Of a stretch of DNA of 9,862 nucleotides, positions 6,415 to 9,862 are shown piece after piece (position 1 is the first letter of the stretch; every line of letters starts with the position of its first letter). The position numbers were made by a program, and so were the translations under genes. The DNA comes from an uncultured bacterium (GTDB taxonomy: Bacteria; Actinomycetota; Coriobacteriia; Coriobacteriales; Eggerthellaceae): assembly GCA_947649215.1 (NCBI GenBank), contig CANSQW010000027.1:1-9862 (forward strand). Direction: 5' to 3'. Under the pieces are notes generated by a model. The model searched no databases and was not told the DNA's origin. It worked only from the letters and a program-made list of their open reading frames with translations.

Positions 6415-6451
6415 AAAAAAACCGGGACCCGCTCGCGGCGAGCCCCGGTTT
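6415..6451 (-). terminator. Intrinsic terminator of the activase operon
   Basis: On the minus strand, AAACCGGG (6451-6444) pairs with CCCGGTTT (6426-6419) around a G/C-rich inner hairpin containing GCTCGC/GCGAGC. The stem runs directly into a seven-T tract ending at 6415. It begins about 26 bases past the activase stop. This is a classic Rho-independent terminator and closes the 9677-to-6477 transcript. Confidence 0.9.
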
Positions 6452-6476
6452 CCTGCAGCGTCTGCCGAGCGCGGCG

Positions 6477-7466
6477 CTAGGCGGTCGTCTTGACGGCGCC
6501 CTTGTCGCAGCGGTTGCCCCAGCTGTCGATGATGTCCTTGTCGCGGTAGACGCAGATGATCTCGCAGTGGTTGGCGCACTTGCCGCACTCCACCTCACGC
6601 GTCTTGAAGTCGAAGTCGAGCATGGCCTCGAAGTCGAGCACGCCGCTGGCGAAGGGGCCGGCCTCGGCGTTGGTGATGGGGCCCGCGTCGGCGGCCAGCA
6701 GGGCCGCGCCGAACGCGCCCATCAGATGGCCGTCCGGATCCACCGTCACCTCCATCCCTAGCTGCTCCTCGAAGGCGTGCACGACGCCCGCGTTCTTCGA
6801 GACGCCGCCCTGGAACACCACGGGCGCCTCGATCTTCTTGCCCTTGCCCACGTTGTTCAGGTAGTTGGACGCCACGGCGTTGCACAGGCCCGCGATGATG
6901 TCCTCGCGCGCGTAGCCCACCTGGATCTTGTGCACCAGGTCGCTCTCGGCGAACACGGTGCAGCGCGCGGCGATGTTGGCGGGCTTCTGGGAGGTGAGGG
7001 CGATGTCGCCGAACTCCTCCACCTCCACGCCCAGGCGGTGGGCCTGGCTCGAGAGGAACGAGCCGGTGCCCGCGGCGCACAGCGTGTTCATGGCGTAGTC
7101 GACGGCGATGCCGCCCGACACGCAGATGATCTTGGAGTCCTGGCCGCCGATCTCCAGGATGGTGCGCACCTTGGGGTGCAGGTAGGTGGTGCCCACCGCA
7201 TGCGCGGTGATCTCGTTCTTGATGACCGACGCGCCGAGCATGGCGCCCACCAGGCGGCGGGCCGAGCCGGTGGTGCCGGCGCCCACGATCTGGACGCCCT
7301 TGCCCTCCACTTGGGACTCCAGCTCGCGCACGACGTTGCGCGAGGCCTCGGTGGGGTTGCCCTCGGTCCACAGGTACGACCGCGCGATGATGGCGCGGTT
7401 CTCGTCGATGATGACGCCCTTGGTGGAGATGGAGCCGATGTCGATTCCGAGGTAGCCTTGGGTCAT
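6477..7466 (-). CDS. BcrA/BadF/HgdC-type ATP-dependent Fe-S activase
   Basis: This 329-residue protein belongs to the ASKHA ATPase family. Its known members couple ATP hydrolysis to transfer of a low-potential electron onto 2-hydroxyacyl-CoA dehydratases, benzoyl-CoA reductase or double-cubane proteins. Visible motifs are phosphate loop GIDIGSISTKGVIID (7-21), GTTGSARR (64-71), EIGGQDSK (105-112) and the nucleotide-contact segment QGGVSKN (219-225). The two cluster ligands that bridge the homodimer in HgdC are present as Cys130 (NTLCAAGTG) and Cys169 (ARCTVFAES). Beyond the usual HgdC length, residues 292-324 form a cysteine-rich tail with C294, C297, C301, C305 and C320 (ending GNRCDKG). The ATG overlaps the preceding stop (ATGA) and AAGGAG lies 8 bases upstream. 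The electron acceptor is presumably the two proteins encoded just before it. Confidence 0.92.
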   Translation of the reverse strand: MTQGYLGIDIGSISTKGVIIDENRAIIARSYLWTEGNPTEASRNVVRELESQVEGKGVQIVGAGTTGSARRLVGAMLGASVIKNEITAHAVGTTYLHPKVRTILEIGGQDSKIICVSGGIAVDYAMNTLCAAGTGSFLSSQAHRLGVEVEEFGDIALTSQKPANIAARCTVFAESDLVHKIQVGYAREDIIAGLCNAVASNYLNNVGKGKKIEAPVVFQGGVSKNAGVVHAFEEQLGMEVTVDPDGHLMGAFGAALLAADAGPITNAEAGPFASGVLDFEAMLDFDFKTREVECGKCANHCEIICVYRDKDIIDSWGNRCDKGAVKTTA

Positions 7467-8641
7467 TTCGTCTTCTCCTTCTTCATGGAAAGCATGTCGT
7501 AGAACGCCTCGAGGCGCGTGTCCAGGCCGGTGTCGGAGGTCTGGGAGTCGTAGGTGAGGTAGAGGATGGGCATGGCCGCGTCGGCGCTCACGCGCTGGAG
7601 CACGGGCATGCAGTCGATCTCCGGCGTGCAGCCGGCCGACTTGGCGTGGATGACGCCGTCGAAGCCCTCGCGCGCGTAGCGGTGGGCGGCCACCACGGTG
7701 ATGGTGGAGGTGGGGCCCATGTCGTAGGTGAGGTATTCGGCGGCGCTGCGGCGCAGGTTGGGCTCGTTGTAGCGCACGAAGCGGTTGGTGAGGTTCATCA
7801 TGCGGTGCACCTCCACGCCCATGGCCAGCAGCTTGTCGTCGAGCTCCAGGTTGGAGCGCTCGTCGATGGCCGTGAACATCTCGCCCACCACGCCGATGCG
7901 GATGGGGTCGGCCGGCTTGTCGAGCGGGATGGCGCGCATGGCGTCCATGGCCTGGCGGAAGGCCTCGTTGATGTCGCGGTCGCTGGTGGCGCCGCGCAGG
8001 GCGTCCAGGTAGGAGGCCCAGACGCGCTTGAAGGCGCCGCGCTCGCGCTCGAAGCCGGCATTGGCCAGGTAGAAGTCGCGCGCCTCGTCCAGCTTGACGG
8101 CCATGTTGGCGGTGGCGGCCAGCTTAGGCAGGGCGGCCGGCACGTTGATGTCGGGGTTCACCGTCTTGATGCACTGCTTGGCCCAGCCGAGCGCGCCGTG
8201 CTCGATGCCGCGCGAGAAGTTGAGCATCTGGAACTCGTAGCCCATGTCGCGCAGGATGGCCTCCTGCAGCTCGCCGTAGTAGCCCAAGCGGCACGGGCCG
8301 CCGAACTGCACGAGCACGTCGGCGCCGGCCTCGAGCGCCTCGACGAAGTCGCCGAGGATGTGCTTGAAGGGGGTGCACACGTAGTCGGTGGAGTTCTGCT
8401 CGCCGATCTCGGTGGTGCGCTTGGTGGCGTCCGGCAGCGTGAGGAAGTCGGCGTCGAGCACCTGCTCGACGAAGAACTTGAACGCCGGATCGTAGTAGCA
8501 GTAGCGGAAGAACGCCACCTTGATGCGCTTGTGGCGGTCGCGCTTGAACTTGCGCCGCCCCATCTTCGGCTCGCGGCGGCGCTCCAGCTCCACCGCGATG
8601 CGCGAGCGCGCCTCCTGCGGAAGCGTGAGAATGTCAGCCAT
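7463..8641 (-). CDS. HgdB/COG3581-like Fe-S protein, partner of the activase
   Basis: This 392-residue protein resembles the COG3581 part of large activase-related proteins and, more distantly, the beta subunit of 2-hydroxyacyl-CoA dehydratases. After a basic N-terminal stretch (20-41), the folded part begins at IKVAFFRYCYYD. Candidate cluster ligands are C48, C89 (DYVCTPFK), C117 (FGGPCRLGYYGE) and the pair C338/C344 (GCTPEIDCMP). The C-terminal block PILYLTYDSQTSDTG, then DTRLEAFYDML, closely matches the end of the protein encoded immediately upstream, so the two are probably paralogous subunits. The start has AAGGGAGG 8 bases upstream and overlaps the preceding gene by 8 bases. Its stop overlaps the activase start by 4 bases. 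No CoA-transferase or CoA-ligase is nearby, so a CoA-ester substrate is not indicated. Function unknown. Confidence 0.85.
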   Translation of the reverse strand: MADILTLPQEARSRIAVELERRREPKMGRRKFKRDRHKRIKVAFFRYCYYDPAFKFFVEQVLDADFLTLPDATKRTTEIGEQNSTDYVCTPFKHILGDFVEALEAGADVLVQFGGPCRLGYYGELQEAILRDMGYEFQMLNFSRGIEHGALGWAKQCIKTVNPDINVPAALPKLAATANMAVKLDEARDFYLANAGFERERGAFKRVWASYLDALRGATSDRDINEAFRQAMDAMRAIPLDKPADPIRIGVVGEMFTAIDERSNLELDDKLLAMGVEVHRMMNLTNRFVRYNEPNLRRSAAEYLTYDMGPTSTITVVAAHRYAREGFDGVIHAKSAGCTPEIDCMPVLQRVSADAAMPILYLTYDSQTSDTGLDTRLEAFYDMLSMKKEKTK

Positions 8642-9677
8642 GGACGTAGCCTCCCTTCTGATGGTAGCGCAGGATGTCGACGAAGCTCTCGATGCGCGTC
8701 TCCACGCCGGCGGTGCCGCTCTGGGCGTCGATCATCAGGTTGAGGATGGGGGTGCCCTGGATGTAGCGCATGATGGCGTCGTCGGTCATGGAGTCGGGGC
8801 CGCAGGGGAAGGCGCTCACCAGCACGATGCCGTCCACCTTGTCCTGCAGCAGGAGGATCGACCCGATGAGCTCGCGGTTGACCACCCACGGCAACGTCTC
8901 GGTGAAGTCGAAGCTGGCCTTGTAGGAGCGGGCACGATTGGTCTCGTCGGCGAACAGCACGGTGACGCCCATGGCCTCGAGCGCCTCGACGATGGTGCCG
9001 CAGAGGTACTCGTCGTGGGCCAGGTAGGGGTGGGCTACCAGCAGGATGGCGAGCGGGCGCTCCTGGGAGCCGGTCGGGTCGGACGCGGCGACGGAGCGGT
9101 ACTCGGCCAGCAGGCGCAGCGTTTCCTCCTGGGCGGCGGCCTTCGTGCGGCGCGCCTCATCCAGAGCGTGGGTGCCCGCCTTCCACGCGCGCTTGGCAAG
9201 CGCGGGGCTGGCTCCCAGCCGGGCGGCCATCTCGGCGAAGGCGCGTCGCACCTCCTTGGGCTTGGAGACGTTCTCCACCAGGCACGACAGCACGCGCACG
9301 TCGCGGCCGCGGAAGGTGTTGGCCACCAGGTCCGGCGCGGCCTGGAACTTGGTGCAGAAGCCGGCGCGCGGGTCGCAGCTGGCGTAGCAGGGGACGAACA
9401 CGGCGTCGCAGCGGCCGATGAGGCTGTCGACGTGGCCCATGTAGGCCTTCGAGGCCAGGCAGCACTCGTCGACGGAGAGCAGGGTGCCGGTCTCGACGAT
9501 GGCGCGGTCGGTCTCGTCGCTGACGATCACCTCGCGGCCGAGCTCGCGCAGGAAGGTCTCCCACAGCGGGCCGTAACGGTGGTACAGGAACCCGCGTGGG
9601 ATGCCGACGACGTGAATGTCGGCCAGGTCGGGCTGGGGCTTGAGGGCCAAGGGGCGCTCCTTCTCGCTTGCCTTCAC
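8634..9677 (-). CDS. DUF2229/COG3580-like Fe-S protein, activase-related
   Basis: This product of up to 347 residues begins its fold at HVVGIPRGFLYHRYGPLW, a strong signature of the DUF2229 domain found in acyl-CoA dehydratase activase-related proteins. Candidate cluster ligands are C72-C73 (DECCLASKAYMGH), C97, C101 and C108 (VPCYASCDPRAGFC), and C292 (AFPCGPD). The C-terminal block PILNLMIDAQSGTAG, then ETRIESFVDIL, matches the partner encoded next. The coordinates use a GTG at 9677 with only a weak GAGG upstream. A TTG at 9650 has a much better AGAAGGAG six bases before it and would give a 338-residue protein, and it may be the true start. It is the first gene of a tightly coupled three-gene operon. 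Likely role: Fe-S subunit receiving electrons from the activase; substrate unknown. Confidence 0.85.
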   Translation of the reverse strand: MKASEKERPLALKPQPDLADIHVVGIPRGFLYHRYGPLWETFLRELGREVIVSDETDRAIVETGTLLSVDECCLASKAYMGHVDSLIGRCDAVFVPCYASCDPRAGFCTKFQAAPDLVANTFRGRDVRVLSCLVENVSKPKEVRRAFAEMAARLGASPALAKRAWKAGTHALDEARRTKAAAQEETLRLLAEYRSVAASDPTGSQERPLAILLVAHPYLAHDEYLCGTIVEALEAMGVTVLFADETNRARSYKASFDFTETLPWVVNRELIGSILLLQDKVDGIVLVSAFPCGPDSMTDDAIMRYIQGTPILNLMIDAQSGTAGVETRIESFVDILRYHQKGGYVHG

Positions 9678-9708
9678 GGGGCCGGCGCCTCGCGCGCCCT
9701 GCCCCGCG

Positions 9709-9725
9709 TCCGCCCTGCGGGCGGA
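9709..9725 (-). other. Small hairpin in the leader of the activase operon
   Basis: TCCGCCC and GGGCGGA form a 7-bp perfect stem around a three-base loop. The hairpin would be near the 5' end of the message if the promoter at 9740-9768 is used. It could stabilise the transcript end. No recognised riboswitch structure was seen in the short leader. Confidence 0.35.
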
Positions 9726-9739
9726 AAGTTAGTTTGATG

Positions 9740-9768
9740 ATCTTAGCACTTACGGTTGACGCTGTCCG
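9740..9768 (-). promoter_or_regulatory. Candidate promoter of the three-gene activase operon
   Basis: On the minus strand, CGGACA (9768-9763) is a fair -35 box. Seventeen bases later TAAGAT (9745-9740) is a fair -10 box, in the only AT-rich patch before the first gene. The predicted start near 9733 leaves a leader of about 55-80 bases depending on which start codon is used. The patch shares a TTAGTT/ATGATCT sequence with the promoter region near 159-174. Confidence 0.4.
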
Positions 9769-9862
9769 CCCCGGGGCGCCGGCGGTCGCGCGGCGCCTGT
9801 GGCGGGAGGGGGGCGGCGCGGCTGGGACCCTCGCGTGGCCGCCGGCGTCGGGGCGGCTGGCC
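9769..9862. other. Right-edge stretch without recognisable feature
   Basis: This very GC-rich 94-base stretch holds no convincing start, stop with gene-like coding, or terminator. It may be the edge of a neighbouring gene or intergenic DNA, and the window is too short to tell. Confidence 0.3.

Noticed and set aside
6477..9677. Calling the module a 2-hydroxyglutaryl-CoA dehydratase or benzoyl-CoA reductase
   Set aside because: The DUF2229 and COG3581-like signatures differ from true HgdA/HgdB, and no CoA-transferase or CoA-ligase is nearby.
7646..9737. Plus-strand open frames opposite the Fe-S subunits
   Set aside because: Antisense shadows in GC-rich DNA; the minus-strand products carry family signatures and overlapping operon structure.

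Overview
The window is about two-thirds G+C on both strands with strongly G/C-ending codons. It carries a twin-arginine lipoprotein for solute binding, biotin-synthase-like radical SAM enzymes and a 2-hydroxyacyl-CoA-dehydratase-type ATP-driven reductase module. This combination suggests an anaerobic high-GC actinobacterium of the Coriobacteriia/Eggerthellaceae type (Eggerthella, Gordonibacter, Adlercreutzia and relatives). That placement is inferred from style and gene content, not from a search.

Layout. Positions 1-77 are the 3' end of an unrecognised gene, followed by a strong hairpin. An AT-rich island at about 159-214 holds a promoter and overlapping inverted repeats. It drives a plus-strand operon: solute-binding lipoprotein (278-1423), ABC ATPase (1517-2395), ABC permease (2392-3312) and a BioB-like radical SAM enzyme (3341-4441). 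A perfect 13-bp hairpin (4503-4534) separates this from a convergent minus-strand operon, in which apt (5577-6107) is followed 8 bp later by a second, paralogous radical SAM enzyme (4576-5568). The 6108-6476 gap holds an apt promoter candidate, a 150-bp element bounded by perfect 25-bp inverted repeats (6255-6404) and a T-rich terminator. Upstream of that lies a minus-strand three-gene operon with overlapping ends. In transcription order it encodes a DUF2229/COG3580-like protein (8634-9677), a COG3581/HgdB-like protein (7463-8641) and a BcrA/BadF/HgdC-type activase (6477-7466).

How the parts may work together. The importer belongs to the nitrate/sulfonate/taurine/thiamine-precursor family and is co-transcribed with a radical SAM enzyme, so the imported compound is plausibly the radical enzyme's substrate or a precursor. 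The second radical SAM enzyme is coupled to adenine salvage. The three-gene module looks like a split version of a large fused protein known from Firmicutes and other anaerobes, in which an ATP-hydrolysing Fe-S activase feeds low-potential electrons to a cysteine-rich acceptor. No substrate can be assigned. A functional link between the three operons is a hypothesis resting only on adjacency.
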